From Rhizophagus irregularis (Eukaryota > Glomeromycota > Glomeromycetes > Glomerales > Glomeraceae): 64,000 nt of DNA. Below the pieces are notes generated by a model. It made no database searches, was not told the origin of the DNA, and worked only from the letters and a program-made list of their open reading frames with translations. Below, piece after piece: positions 12,301 through 25,267 of this stretch. The DNA lies in NCBI RefSeq assembly GCF_026210795.1, contig NC_089455.1:2232001-2296000 (forward strand). Direction: 5' to 3'. The stretch's first letter is position 1. Each line of letters opens with the position of its first letter. Made by a program: the position numbers and the translations under genes.

Positions 12301-13550
12301 ACCTAATATAACTGTTGCAGTTTCGTCAGCAACTCCGGATGAAATGGAGGACGTGAAAAGAGACTCTAATCGGTCTGAAACTGCAGTGGCTGGTTATTCC
12401 ACTCAAAGTTCTCCAACAATTTCATCATCAAACGTTAAACAAGAAGGTGAAGAGGATAAAAAGGATATACATAAATGTATGTGGAGAGGATGTACAAAAA
12501 TACTTATTTCATTAGAATCACTTATTTCACACGTCGGTGAGACACATATTGGTAGTGGAAAAGTAAGTTTTATACTTCAATTAAAATTTATAAGATGTGA
12601 AACATTTTATTGATTTTTTTTTTAAAAAAAGAATTAAAAATATATATATTTATAATTATTTTACTCATTTAATATTTATTAAGGCTACATATTCTTGTGA
12701 TTGGGAAGGATGTACGAGAGGTCAAAAACCGTTCACAAAACGTCACAAAATGTACAACCACTTACGAACACACACTGGAGAAAGACCATTTGTGTGTACA
12801 ATAAATGGCTGCGGAAAAAGATTTTCAAGACCTGATTCCTTGACAACTCACATAAAGACGCATTCCAATCATCGTCCGTACATATGTCCCTATAAAGGAT
12901 GTAATAAGGCGTATTATCATTCACGTTCTCTTCGTAAACACGAAAAGACGCATGATGTTAGAGCGCCCCATACGTCTTTACCTCCAGTTCATCCTTCTGG
13001 TATCGCCATATCGGCTAATAATGGGATGCATATAAATTTCCAAAATCGTATATTCTCTGCAACTCAACCGCAACCCCCTCCACCACATCAACCACATCAA
13101 CCTCATCATATTTTCCCACAAAAACCTGCAGGAATTGACTCAACCTCAACAAGTACCTCGCATGATATTAGATCAGTTCCACAACCAATTCATCATTTAC
13201 CGCCCGTCCATCAATTACATCCTCCGTCACCTGTAGGGTCAACACCGAATAGTACTTTTGCTTATCCCCATCCTCAACATCGTTTAATGCAGCCACCGCC
13301 AAATACATTACCTCCGCATAGTTATCATTACCATTCACATCCTCCAGTTCAACCACCACCATTAAATCATCGTCCCGAATTAATTCACCATCCCAGAGTC
13401 AATTTTTCCGAAGCTTCGCAGACATCAACTAGTTCAACATCAGCTCACTTTTATCCTCATACGACTCATTCATTCTCACAGCCTCCATCTACTAACATGC
13501 CACCACGTTCAAATAATAATAATAATAATCCGTCTGCAAATAATAATTAG
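9340..13550 (+). CDS. Large Gln/Ala-rich C2H2 transcription factor, GLI/ZIC-like fingers
   Basis: Three exons, 9340-12217, 12321-12562 and 12684-13550, give 1328 residues in frame. Residues 1-250 are Thr/Gln/Asn-rich. About 250-500 is a striking Ala-Gln tract (AQAQAQ/VQAQVQ units). A Thr-Pro-Ile repeat follows around 625-680. A helical segment (FEDMSLEKLYAQLAQYEH, then MTRDQLIARLKYYEQR) precedes the fingers. Four C2H2 fingers lie at about 1009-1130: CMWRGC, CDWEGC with KMYNHLRTHTGERPF, CTINGCGKRFSRPDSLTTH and CPYKGCNKAYYHSRSLRKH. The C-x4-C spacing and linker match the GLI/ZIC/GLIS type and are loosely like PacC. The C-terminus is His/Pro-rich. Nuclear DNA binding is expected; target genes are unknown. 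The ATG start follows a poly-A leader with no in-frame alternative nearby. Confidence 0.9.
10092..10830 (+). repeat. Coding low-complexity Ala/Gln repeat tract
   Basis: Degenerate GCTCAAGCTCAAGTTCAA-type hexamer repeats encode the AQ/VQ tract of the transcription factor. They are imperfect at DNA level (synonymous and A/V changes), so this is not a fresh microsatellite. The tract creates a long spurious Leu-Ser frame on the other strand. Confidence 0.9.
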
Positions 13551-14974
13551 AGGCTTGTTGAGTGCAATTCTTTCGGTTTTCGTATTACGGTAAAAATTTT
13601 CTCGAAAATTCGTTTCGTGTTTATATATATAAAAATAAGCAGTTTCAATAAAAAAAAGGAGCATGACTCCATAACTTTTCTTTTTTTTTTTCTAATCGAA
13701 CTATAGATGTTTATAAGATATAATTATCATCTAACATATCATTTTCTTTGTTTTTTTTTCTTTTATCCAGTAAAAAATTTTCAATTACTGATTTGTAAGA
13801 TTACATTTATTTTTTTCTTTTTTTGTGAGAAAGGTTTAAGGTGAAATTATTTCACCATATAAAAACTATATCTCGCGTTATATATAATATTTCCCCAAAA
13901 AATAACCCCACCTTTTGTGTACATAGTTTTTTAAAAAAATTTCCCTATATATTTTTATACACAGTTTTTTTTTTTTTGGATCATGAATTTAATTTTTTTT
14001 ATTAAAAAAAAAATATTCTGAACTTTTATCAATTAATATATATATATATATATAATAAGGTTGATTTTATTTTGATTACAAAAGATAAATGAGAAATTTA
14101 TTTGTATATTGAACGAAAAAATATTTCAAGCGATGACTATTTGTGTATTATTCCCTAGAATAATGAAAAAAATTTTTTTTTTTTTTTTTTTAATAATAAT
14201 TTAGACGGATTTTTAATTAAAAAAAAATGAATAAAAACATTTACTTCGTTTTATATTTAGTAAATATTATATTATACATTTTTTTTAAAAATAAAAAAAG
14301 GTTTTATAACAAAACAAATGAATAATTAACAATACTTATTTGCTTTATACACTTTATATACTCTTTCCAATATTTTTAAAATATCTTCCAACATTTTGCT
14401 TTGGTGATTTAATTCCACATAGCGTGCAAAGTGTGAATCAGTGACATTTTATTAAACACCAAAATCAATTAACCAAAGAAAAAATATTTTAAAAAAAATA
14501 AAGTAGCATGAAAATTTTTTTTTTTAACTTTAATTACAAAGAACATTTTTTTTTCTATTATTATTTCAATTTTCAATTTTATTATTAATGTTTTTTTCCT
14601 GATATATTTTTTTTAAAAAAACAAAATGCAAAAATGGTATTATAATAGTAATCGAATACATTATATACTATATATCCGGCAGCGTATTATACATATTAAA
14701 CAAGGGTGTTGGAGAAACCTTGTATGAAAAAAAGAAACTAAGTATTATTTCAAAAAAAATAAAAAATAAAAAATAAAAATACGGACACCTAAGATTATAT
14801 AGTATAAAAGTTCATAGTTGTAAAAAAAAAAGAAAATGAATGCAGTTAAATGCAAAAAAAAATGAAGAATGTAATTTCGTAAAAATAAAAAAAATATATA
14901 TATATAATATATATGAATCTCGTATATATTATATTTTTTTTTATTTTTTTTTTTTAATTAGCTAAATTATTATT
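13551..14974. other. Convergent 3' region
   Basis: This lies between the ends of the zinc-finger gene and the vip1 homologue. It contains an AATAAA-type polyadenylation signal near 13647, many poly-A/poly-T tracts and (TA)n near 14037-14054. I see no gene or RNA. Confidence 0.45.
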
Positions 14975-16018
14975 TTATTGCTCAGAGACTGGTTGACCAG
15001 ATGCCTGATCATCCGTATGTGAATGAGAAGGAACAGGGTTGAAATTTCGTTCTTGTTTCTTGTCATCGGCGATTTTTCTGGCCAAAGATTGAACGTCAGC
15101 GACTTGTTTTTGTGTGCAGAAAAGATACTCGCAAATCATTTTGCCAGCAGATGTTTCAAGTAAGTTATTAACTCTATCTTGAGCTTGGTCGATAACAAAT
15201 TTAGCATTATTTAAAACCGAATATTTCTTGTCAATATCGGTTGCGCGGGTAGTTACGGTCTCTGTAACTTTGTAATGTTGATCTAAATTTTTGACTAGAA
15301 AAATAAAGAAAAAAAGAAAAGGAAACAAAGAAAAAAAGAAGGTTAGAACAAAATTCATTAGACATTTTGTAATATAAGAAATCGACCAAAATAGTACCAA
15401 AATCAAACGTACGATTGGCCTGAATCTGAGCCAAGTACTGTTTAAAGTAGTTGCTAAAACCAAATTTAGAATCAAACTCAATTCCTTTCTCAAGGATTGC
15501 GTCTTGTAATGTATATCCAGCAGCTAAAATTTCTGCAAAGATTGCAGCTTTCGGTTTAGATGCTTGTATATCACAATCATCTGAATCATCATTATAAGAT
15601 TGATCGTCGTCAGCAGGTCTTACTGTAATTTGACTATCACCAATTACAGCATTTGTAAGCATTAGAGCTGTTTTAGCAGCTGTATCGCGCTCAAATGTTA
15701 CGTAAGCGAGTTGTTTATCGTTGCTCTCTTCTCTATAGAATTGGAAAGGAAGGTAAAGGAGTTATAAAAAAAAATAAGAATTTTGGAGAATTTAAAAAGC
15801 TATCATGTAAGTCTAACTTACTTTATGAGTTCAAATTCTTTGATTTTACCACAGAATAAGAAGAAGTCTTTGACTATAGTTGCACAAAAGAATCAATGTT
15901 ACACTGATTAGTATATATATTTATTTATTTCCCTTCTTTTAACGTTTCCTTCTTTTAACGTACCAGTTTTTTCTGAAGCTTTATCAGAGATGTCGGTTAC
16001 AATAACTTTCTTGCACAT
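14975..16018 (-). CDS. vip1: Vip1-type RRM protein
   Basis: Four exons (16018-15964, 15873-15822, 15732-15398, 15294-14975) encode 253 residues, close to the 257 of Schizosaccharomyces pombe Vip1. An N-terminal RRM spans residues 1-76 (KVIVTDIS, VKDFFLFCGKI as RNP-2 and helix 1, LAYVTFERDTAAKTALML as the RNP-1 region). Then comes the family block KAAIFAEILAAGYTLQDAIL. A C-terminal helical region follows (VTTRATDIDKKYSVLNNA, then SLARKIADDKKQ), which is the Vip1 hallmark. The family is thought to bind RNA or to be p53-antibody cross-reactive in yeast; the molecular role is poorly defined. All introns are short (66-103 bp) and GT-AG. Confidence 0.9.
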
Positions 16019-17736
16019 TTTTATTTGTATGAAGTTTTTTATTGGGGAGTTTTTTTTTTTTAAGAAAAAAGAAATGGTTTAATAAAAATTGTACTCTTCA
16101 AAAAAACAAATTCTTTTTTTGTTGGAACTTGATATTTTTTTTTTGTGGAGAAAAGGAAAAATAATTTTGGGAAGAAACAAAAAAAATTATTCCTTTTATA
16201 TACTTTTTAGAAAATTTCTCATGATTTAAAATTTTTTCTATTTGATTGAAAGCGCCACAAGCTAGGAGGCGGGAAAAAAGTGTAATGATTACAAAATTCT
16301 ATTGTCTTGTCATAAGATAACTGACGTACATTTGTTTGTTGTATATTGTAAAAAAATATACATATATATATAATAAAATGATAAAATGCAATAAAAAAAT
16401 GAACTCGTGAAAATAGTGTGAAAATGAATGCAAAGAGGTTTTACATATTTAATCTGCGGGGAAATTAAATTTCTCAAATAATATAATTTTTTTTTTATAA
16501 TTGACATTTGACATTCAAAATATTGTGCATTCATTCTTAGTAAAATATAGTCTTCAACTGAAATATCTCATGCAATCAACCTTTGCATCCATGAATGTAC
16601 TGTGAAAGTAATTGTGGCAAGCCTATGTGGCAATATTCGGTTACTTTCGATTGTGGCAGTAGCTTTTATTTTATTTGTTTTTCAAGAATAAATTAAAAAG
16701 TATATTAAAATTAATTAATTTGAAGTCTTTCGTACGTTCCCACGTTCTCCGATTTAAGTAAAATCTTTTTACCTAATCTTTTACCGGACAATCAGTTGTG
16801 TGCATCGAATAAAAATGTATAAAATGTCAAGAGAAACATAAAGTTGACAGCCACAAAATTATTTTTTTGGTGGCGGGACAGTTAACACATGTTTCTCCTT
16901 TACTAAAATTTTTTCATTTAATGAACCAATCATTGATGAGAAAAAATGGATTCCCCACGATTTGCATATTATCATATGAAAAATGAGATCGTCACCTGAA
17001 AAAAGTGATGGCTACATAATTAATAAAGTTTACACTACACATTAATAAAATAAAATGGACAAAAAAAATACTAAAGCTTTAAAATGAAGAATAATTTACT
17101 ATTGCGCCCGCGTGTATTTGTGGAGTACTTTGTTACATCAATGCGTGGTATGCGCGTGAGATACACTTCATAAAAATCGTATTAGACATGCTATATGGAT
17201 CTATTCCCCTTTTTTATGTTATAAGGATACTCATGGGTTACCGTTTTCTAAATAAATTCATGCAAAAAAAAAATGTATACTCGTTCATATCTTTATATCG
17301 CATATAAGGGTCTAAATTCATTTATTTGCTTAGATAATATAATCTTTGACATTTTTCACTAATTATGCTATCATTTAAATACAATGCATTTGCAAACCGA
17401 ATTTCTCGTGAATCCTTCATTTGACAGAAACATTTTTTTTTTTTAGGACGCGTAGTAATAGAAAGTACTAGAAAATTACTGTCATTCACTTGTAATTCAT
17501 GCATGAATTAAATAAACGTATTTTTATATGTTATGCATATTATAATAATATAAATAAAAAATAAATTCTGGAATGTCCCATAATAATTATAATTATTCCT
17601 TTCTCGTGGATACAAAAAAAAATATTTTTTTTGTTCTTATAAACTAAAATATATCTTTGTCTTTCAAGTTAAAATGTAAAGTTGTTACCGATGAGGGATT
17701 ATGTATGATACATACTTTGTGCTGAAGAATTTCCGC
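16019..17736. other. Intergenic region upstream of vip1
   Basis: It begins with the poly-T/poly-A rich vip1 promoter region, then roughly 1.3 kb of unremarkable AT-rich DNA. Short open frames at 16310-16534 and 17322-17504 have no protein-like features. I recognise nothing else. Confidence 0.4.
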
Positions 17737-20522
17737 CTATTTTAAAGCCCATCCAAACATGCTCGAGGCCGTTATTGAATTGGAGGACGAATTAATAGCA
17801 GGCGCAGACTCTCTACGCGCTGATAATAGAGGGTTATTAACTGATGATATTGGGGGAATAGTTGATTCCGCAGAAATTTCTCTATTTTGTTGTTGAGGAT
17901 GTGGTAGAAACGCTAATTGGGGTACTTCAATATTATCAGAACTGCCACTAAAATTCATTCGATCTGCATTTAATTTGTTAGGACCTGTTGAAGTTGCATG
18001 TAAAATTGTGGTAGTAGGCGGAGCGGAATGTCGTTGCGGAGTTGAAAATACATTGTTATTTTTCGAATTTGATGAAACGTCTAATATTCCGCCTACACCA
18101 GGACGCTGTTGTGGTTTTTGGAGAGCAAAAGGAAGTATTGTTCCTGACGATGATGGAGATTGAGCTGAAACCTCATTTACTGTAGTGGTTGTAGTATTTG
18201 TCGTAGGTGAAATTGGCAGAACGAGTTGAGATTGTTTAGAAAATGTTGAAGATGTAGGTGAAGTATTATTTTGATGTTCAGATTGTTGGATATTTTCAGA
18301 GTTAGATTTAGTCGAAGAAGAATTTTCATTTTGAGATAATGGCGATGCTTCAGCCTGCTTGTTAACTCGTTTCTTTTTAGCAGATTCCTTTAATTTTTCC
18401 CATCGATCTTTGTATTTTGCCACAAGTTCTTGCTGTAAGTTGGTAAGGTTATACAATTAATTTAATTTTAAGTCAAATTTGAAATAATAAATAAAATTCA
18501 CAAATATTTACCTGTTTGTCTCTTTCAGATCTTAATAGCCGATTTTCTTCCTCTAGCTCTTTTATGCGCCTTTGAAGATAAGCATTACCAACTATTATAC
18601 AACGAATTTTAGAATAAAATTAGATAAATTTTATAAAATTGGGTTATATAAACATTTATTTATTTACCAGTTGAACTTTCAGGAGAAGGTTGCTTTACTA
18701 TAGATGATGACCGTAATATTTCCTGGCTTGCTTTTATTCGTTTAGCCTATGATAAAAAAATAAACAAAAAATAGCATATTAAAGCGAAGCAAATTAAGAA
18801 TTCTTATTAAAACAAATATTCATACCTGTTTCTGAACATCATTTTTGAATTGTAAAATACTGCTTTTCAGCATATTGTTCTCTTCTGCAGCCTAGTAAAA
18901 TGGAATTTTAGTTTTTTTATTACATTTTGAATAAATTAATTAAAATATTCACCTTTTCATAAGTTAACATTCGCTTTGACATATTATCTATTATAGCTTT
19001 GAGTTGTTTATTTTCGATAGAATATTCTTCTAAAGATTTTGTATTCGAACTTAGACTGCCCAACGGAGTTTTAGGAGTTGATGCGGATGATGCTGACGAA
19101 GATTGCGGAAGCCCCAAAGTTCGTGAACCAGAGTTAGGCCTCTGGTCCTTGGGTATAATATAAAATGATTCCATCATTGCTGCGTTGAGCTCTTCAACTT
19201 TAGAATCATCTACTATAATTTAAAAAAACCTCAATATAATTTAGTAAAATGAAACTAAAATTCACCATAAATTATAGTCTGATACCGATAAAAAGCGACT
19301 AACCAATATTTTCATTCGCTGTATTATATCGAAATGGTAAAGGAGATTGAATAGTATTCGGATCAAATTTTGTTTGAGAGTCAGCACCGTTAAGAGGCAC
19401 CGTAGCAAAGGCAACCGGATTAGATATTTTTTGAACCAATCCTTCAACAATATCCCAGAATTTATTGAATGGATCCGAGTCATCATCCTGTTTCGAAAAA
19501 AATTAATAATACATAATAACACTTATAGATTTCTTAAATTTATAACCTTACATCTGTCGAATCATTATTTCCTTTTAGCATCATATATGATTCTTCAATC
19601 GTCTTTTCTGAATCTGAAGAACCGTCCATCATACTTTGTGTAGTCGATGATGTCATCGTGTTGGTTCTTGATACTCCCATTGATGTAGCAGCTAGATTAA
19701 GATAAATTATTAATTGTCGTAATTTCTAAGAATTAATCAAGAAGGAAAAAAAAAAGCTCACAATCAGATAATACTGGATTTCGTCTTGAGCTGGTCAAAC
19801 TGTTTATCCCAAGGGTATCATTATTGCCGGTTCTCAAATTGTCAGATGATAACCTCTCACATGAATTGGGTGTTACTTGTGAATTTGGACGAGTTGTTTG
19901 TTGGGTAGATAATGTTGAACTTTGTTTAGATTGATTTGGTTGTATCCGTTCAGAGTTATTCTTCGCTTGTGAATTACTAGCATTAGACTTTGAACTCGTA
20001 GATGAAGATGTTCTTCTAGTACGATGTGATGATTGTGGATTTAATTGTTCTTGTGGCTTTGGGGATTGTTGTGCTTGTTTGGCTACGCGACGTTGTATTT
20101 CTTTCCCTTGCCGAGTATGATTGGTATATAGCAATCTCAATGTTCGAATCGCCTAAAAGATGAAATATTTTAGTAATCAAATCTGTTAAAGTTAAATTAA
20201 ATGATGAGTTACAAAACCTCTGGATCAGACGTATAATTCATCGCCAAAGCAAATTGTTCTAAAAGAAAAATTAATAATTATACGATATTCAACAAAAAAA
20301 AAATCGACATTTCAAACATTCGTACCAGCAGCACGAAAATGAGCTTCCATTGCTTTTCCCCACTGCTCTTTCTCTCCTAACTCCTCTGCTGCATTTGCGA
20401 AAGCATGTGCCTTTACGAAGATGAAGCCAATGTACCATAAATAAACTTTTTATACTAAAAACAAATATATTTACGATGTTTATATATAGAACACAAACCG
20501 CATTAACAGGTGTATTTTCCAT
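17737..20522 (-). CDS. MIT-domain coiled-coil protein, Atg38/NRBF2-like
   Basis: I read eleven exons: 20522-20499, 20410-20326, 20258-20218, 20152-19762, 19691-19552, 19487-19304, 19212-18953, 18891-18826, 18746-18668, 18591-18512, 18432-17737. All are in frame and give 681 residues. Residues 1-75 form an MIT-like helical bundle (AHAFANAAEELGEKEQW, then AMEAHFRAAEQFALAM and LRLLYTNHTRQGKEIQRR). A conserved-looking block, DPFNKFWDIVEGLVQKISN, lies in the middle. A coiled coil follows (KSLEEYSIENKQLKAIIDNM; RRIKELEEENRLLRSERDKQ). The C-terminal third is Ser/Asn/Thr-rich and disordered. An N-terminal MIT plus coiled coil is the architecture of Atg38/NRBF2, subunits of the autophagy PI3-kinase complex I. 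That assignment is an inference from architecture. The first coding exon is only 24 nt. Confidence 0.75.
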
Positions 20523-21089
20523 ATTTTTTTTTTAATCTAGATATATTGAAAATAAAAGAAAAATTGCGTTTTATTCGAAAAATTTATGATAATATTTAAA
20601 GTAAAATCTAGTAAAGAGTCGATTACCATTGTGATGTAATGAGTAACGAACGGGATAACAATCCCGAGATCACCGTCTCACCAAACATTATTATGGCATA
20701 ATTACATTTCAATTATTAATATCCAATCAACTAGTATTTTTAAAATGTAAAATTTTTTTTTTGGAAATTTTATCATGTAAAATTAAAATAATGGAAGATA
20801 AAAAAAAAAATAACGATGAAAAAATTACAATCCTAATATACATTACTGGAATTCAAATTACATAATATTCTGCACTTCACAATAAATTATAAATTTGGAT
20901 CATTTATACATAAATAGTTGGGTTCATCAAAAAAGCCAATACGTAGTTAATTCGTACGTATATATTTGAACTAATGACAGATCCAAAATAAATCCCTTGG
21001 ATATTTATTCCAAGTGGTTATAATAATTAAATAAGTATCCCTTATAAACTAAAAAACGATACTTGCAAATTTTGCAGATTTCTTAGTTT
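20523..21089. other. Spacer between two same-strand genes
   Basis: 567 bp of AT-rich sequence holds the promoter side of the MIT-domain gene and the 3' flank of the KH-domain gene. No other feature was seen. Confidence 0.4.
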
Positions 21090-23472
21090 TCAGCTGATAG
21101 TTTTACAAAATTCTCTAGCGTACTCTAGAGAGTTAGGTATAGTAAATTCTAGTATATCTTTCCAATTTTTTTCTCTGACAAATTTTTCTTCCTCAGTTCC
21201 CGTTATTTGCATCTCTCCATTTTTAAAATTTTCATCATACTCATTATAATCATCTTGATTTGTTTGCGAATTTTCCATGCCAAACAAGTTATAATCATCA
21301 TCCAAAATATGACTTTGATTCTTTAATTCATTATCATTATCAAGAATATGTCGTTCAATTTTCATTTGACTGTCATCATCAAGAATGTGTTTAATCTGAT
21401 TAATTCCATTTGAATTATCATCTAATAAATGGACAGTCTTATTTGTGATATTTATGCTCAATAATGTTGGTAGTGGTTCATCATCAAAACTTATCAGGTC
21501 AAACTCTTCTGTAATTTTATTGGCTGCATTATGTGTATTTAATTCGTCCGATACTCGTTGTTCGTATGGTGTTGGAGGCGAAGATGAATGTATCGAAGAG
21601 GAAGAGCGTGATAAAGTAGAAAGAGGAGGCGAGGATAAATGTTGCGATGTAGGGAATTCCATAGTAGAATTTTTTAATGATCTTTTGTAAGATTGCGTTA
21701 AATATTTATTCATCGCAATCCAATCTAAATGTTTAATAATAACATTATTACCATAGGTTACTCTTGTACCATCGGAATCTTGTTTCGTAGGTACAATACT
21801 AATTCTATAATCTTTGTTACTATTTAATAAGAAATGCGTTATATCAGCAAAGTTGAAATAATGAAAAAAAGTAAAAAAACAACAGTCCAAAAACTTACTA
21901 GAATCGTCTCTTGTTAATAGTCTGTTCAACCCTAGTAACATTTAAAGTATCTGCAAAATCTTTTACACGAAAAGACATGTCGCTTTCATCTCTATTTACA
22001 GAATTTTGTAAATTTTCAATCAAATCTATCAGTTTTTGATCGATTGGTATACGAATTTGTGTTTTTAACAAAAAACGAATATCTGGTGAACATGAACCAG
22101 AAATTAAATCTATCAGAATGACGTGACGTAATATTTTTACAACTTTAGTTACCTTCCAAGTTCCTAATTATAAGAAAAGGCCGCGTCAAGAAATGAAAAA
22201 AATTTTCAAAAGATAAGCAACATGATAGATAAATTTAAAATACTTTTTTGATGATCCCAATTTAATTTTAATTTCTTGTCTTCACCATCATTAAAATAAA
22301 TCGTGACGCTCCATTTATCTTTTTCGCTATCTCCAAAACTCTCAGCTTCTTGAAATCCTAGTTCAGCTTGAAGAATCCTTAATCCATCAACAAAAGGTGC
22401 ATCATGCCGAAAAGAAGTTTTTATACCTTTTGGACCAGCCCTTCTTAATTTACACCATTCTGACAAACTATATGATTTTGGTTTACTTGGTACATTAAAA
22501 AACAATTGGCGTCCGAGATATAGAGAAGCCTTTATTTCTATTCCAGAATTGTTCACTGGAAAAAACTCGGATACATTTGATATAATTTTCGCCATACACA
22601 TAGATAATTGAGAAAAAATACTGAATGGTTGTTGAAGTGTTGGAGCTGATACATTTGGCTCCCATTCAGATAGACTTGTGTCAAGATCTTTCGAGGTTCC
22701 ATTAGCATCATTTTCATAATTAGAAATCCTTTTTATGTTCCACATAATTGGATTACTATCTTCGGACTTTCTTTCGGATGTCGTTCCACATAAGAAATCA
22801 TAAATATTCGTGGTAGATGATTCACTATCATCATCAATTACTCTTTCTAATTCATTAAATTCTTCCTTGAAATTCTTACTAGTTTCTAAACCTAAAGCGT
22901 TAGAATCTTCATGATCAAACATAATATAAAATAATTCATTTCCTTTTGAATGGCTATTATGATTCTTTAAATCATACTTCCTGAAATGTATTTTTGGTGT
23001 AACTCTTGAAGAGATACCTTTATCCGCAGCAGAAAGCATTGCCCGAGAAGTATCAAGGATTATAAAACCTAATTCAAGATATATACTAGGTCTTGGTTTT
23101 TTTGCTTCATTGTCGAGAAAAACTTCTATTCTTGATTTTGCAACTTCACATTGACCATATGTCCCATTAATAGTTGCTTCTGTGGCATCATCATTAAGTA
23201 TTATTCTTGCGCCCGTATTTTCTCTTATTTTTACAATTGGAGGTATATTGAAAAATTTAAACGGATCATTTCATATAATTAATATAATAAAGCAGAAATT
23301 TACATTTAACATTAATGCGAAAATTATAAATTAAATGTACAAAAGAAATAATTGAAATTATTTACTCTATTTTTTTTATATTTTTACAATTGTTATCAAA
23401 TATAAGTCCAGACTTTTCTTCAGGTATTTTAAAAATAATTTTGGTCTTTTGTGACGCAAACATTGTGCTCAT
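21090..23472 (-). CDS. Protein with degenerate N-terminal KH domain
   Basis: Four exons, 23472-23366, 23223-22244, 22163-21899 and 21819-21090, give 693 residues in frame. Residues 10-75 read as a type-I KH fold: KIIFKIPEEKSGLIF, NIKKIEENTGARIIL, then YGQCEVAKSRIEVFL. The GXXG loop that contacts RNA is replaced by DNNCK (residues 26-30), so canonical nucleic-acid binding is doubtful. The middle contains a conserved-looking globular part (LYLGRQLFFNVP; SLSEWCKLRRAGPKGIKTSF) that I cannot assign. The C-terminus is Ser-rich, followed by a run of four related HILDDD/HLLDDN units spaced 15-17 residues apart. Function is unknown. ATG at 23472 was chosen; a second in-frame ATG lies three codons later. 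Confidence 0.8.
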
Positions 23473-24314
23473 ATCTTACGTCTGTATAATAGTCGAGAAT
23501 TTACGATTTTAAATTTTCAAAAAATAGATCAGTCAGCAAAAAAAGCTCGAAAGAACAAAAAATTTAATATCTGGCGATTTTGTAGCATATCTTCTCATTT
23601 TGTCACATGTCATATATATATTTTTATGAAGGCTTGTTCTGAATCAAGCTATTTTTACAAGCCTCCGTAAAAAGTGTATTAAAAGGTGGGGCTTAGTGCT
23701 TAGTCAATTATAATAACTATTCCGGTATTTTAGACAATATTTCTTGTACAATACATGTTTTTCGTGTTCTTAGTTCAAAAGTTTGAAATTTCTGTAAGAG
23801 CGCATTTAGAATAACGTAAGCGAGCGAGTGTCAGAAAATAGGTTATTTTAATTTCGTTAATGGTAATGGATGTGACTATTCTTTCTCCAGTCACAGGGTG
23901 AGACAGTCGTACATTTTGGCGGCTTTATATTTAGCAAACAATTTATTTTTACTGTTAACGTAAGATTTGATAATTATTCTTTAGCGTGGGATGAAACTAA
24001 GCCGCAAAAGAATTTGTATACTGATATCGATATTCTTATAGAGAATTATACCTCTATTTGAAGCTGATATAATTAAAAACTCGTTTATACCTTCTTTAGA
24101 CCAAAAAATTAGTTTAACTTCTTATGAATATAACCAATAATTTATATCCTTTGACCCCGGGTTTAATTGAACCGTCAAAAGTGTCGAAAAATCACGTGTC
24201 AATAAATGAAAGTCATATGATGATCATCAAGTTGAAATTTTTTTTTTTTTCCTTCTTACCACTATCCATCATCCATCTCGGATAAGATATATTTTCAAAT
24301 TTATAATCAACGAA
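23473..24314. other. Divergent promoter region (KH gene / eL27)
   Basis: 842 bp lies between the two start codons. It has a C/T-rich patch just upstream of the eL27 start (about 24251-24285), as is common in ribosomal-protein promoters. I recognise no defined operator. Confidence 0.4.
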
Positions 24315-24734
24315 ATGGTTAAATTTTTAAAACCAGGAAAAGTGGCAATCGTTTTATCAGGCCGATATGCCGGAAAAAAAGTAGTGATTGTTAAAAACCT
24401 GGATGAAGGTACTAAAGATCGTCAGTATGGCCATGCCATCGTTGTCGGTATTGAAAGATACCCGCTCAAAGTTACCAGAAAAATGGGACCAAAACGTATT
24501 GCTAAAAGATCAAGGATCAAGCCTTTCATCAAGATCATAAACTATAATCATTTGATGCCAACCCGGTATACCTTTGAATTGGAAGATATTAAGCAAACGG
24601 TCAACTTGGATTGTTTCAAAGAACCTTCTCAACGTAAGGATGCAAAGAAGGCCGTAAAGAAGCATTTACAAGATAGATACAAAAATGATAAAACTGGAAA
24701 AAGCAAATGGTTCTTTACTAAGCTTAGATTTTAA
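24315..24734 (+). CDS. RPL27: 60S ribosomal protein eL27
   Basis: A single exon encodes 139 residues, against about 136 in the family. The N-terminal KOW motif is clear ([20 protein letters not shown]). The eL27 signature [18 protein letters not shown] follows, then [18 protein letters not shown], and the C-terminus ends [10 protein letters not shown]. It is a component of the large cytosolic ribosomal subunit near the polypeptide exit side. The lack of introns is unusual among its neighbours but common for highly expressed genes. Codon use is visibly richer in C/G at third positions than in neighbouring genes, in keeping with high expression. Confidence 0.98.
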   Translation: MVKFLKPGKVAIVLSGRYAGKKVVIVKNLDEGTKDRQYGHAIVVGIERYPLKVTRKMGPKRIAKRSRIKPFIKIINYNHLMPTRYTFELEDIKQTVNLDCFKEPSQRKDAKKAVKKHLQDRYKNDKTGKSKWFFTKLRF

Positions 24735-25267
24735 TTTGGTGACGAAAAGATTTTGGTGTGTGTTTAAGTGATGGAAATTAGGAGGGAAAGGATTTAGAAT
24801 ATATAAAAGAAGTACGTAATTAAGTTATTTTCTTTGCTATCCTCTTGTAGTATCAATCAATCATTCTTTTTCTTCTTTTATATATTGAGCTTGTGATATT
24901 ACAATTAAAAAAAATAACATAATATTCTTGTACTTTTTTGTTTTCAATTTAATAGTGTGTTGAGCACGTTAATTGTTATAAAAATTGTTTAACTAACATT
25001 GATTAATTGCAGGATTTTATTACTTATGATATCCAAATAATTGTAGGATATTAATTTTATAAAATTCTCTCGAAATTTTGTACAACATTATTATGATAGC
25101 TTACTACTGGTTTGATTATTACTTTTAATCTAAAACTAACAAAAGTAAATTATCTATTAAATAATTATTTTTGATTCATTTTATTTCACCGAACTGGAAC
25201 TTGTTGAATATTCATTCAATCGTGAAAATCAAAAAAAAACCAAATACTCGACAACAAAATTTGATTA
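24735..25267. other. Convergent 3' region
   Basis: 533 bp lies between the ends of eL27 and the exonuclease gene. It is AT-rich 3' UTR and spacer with no additional feature. Confidence 0.4.
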
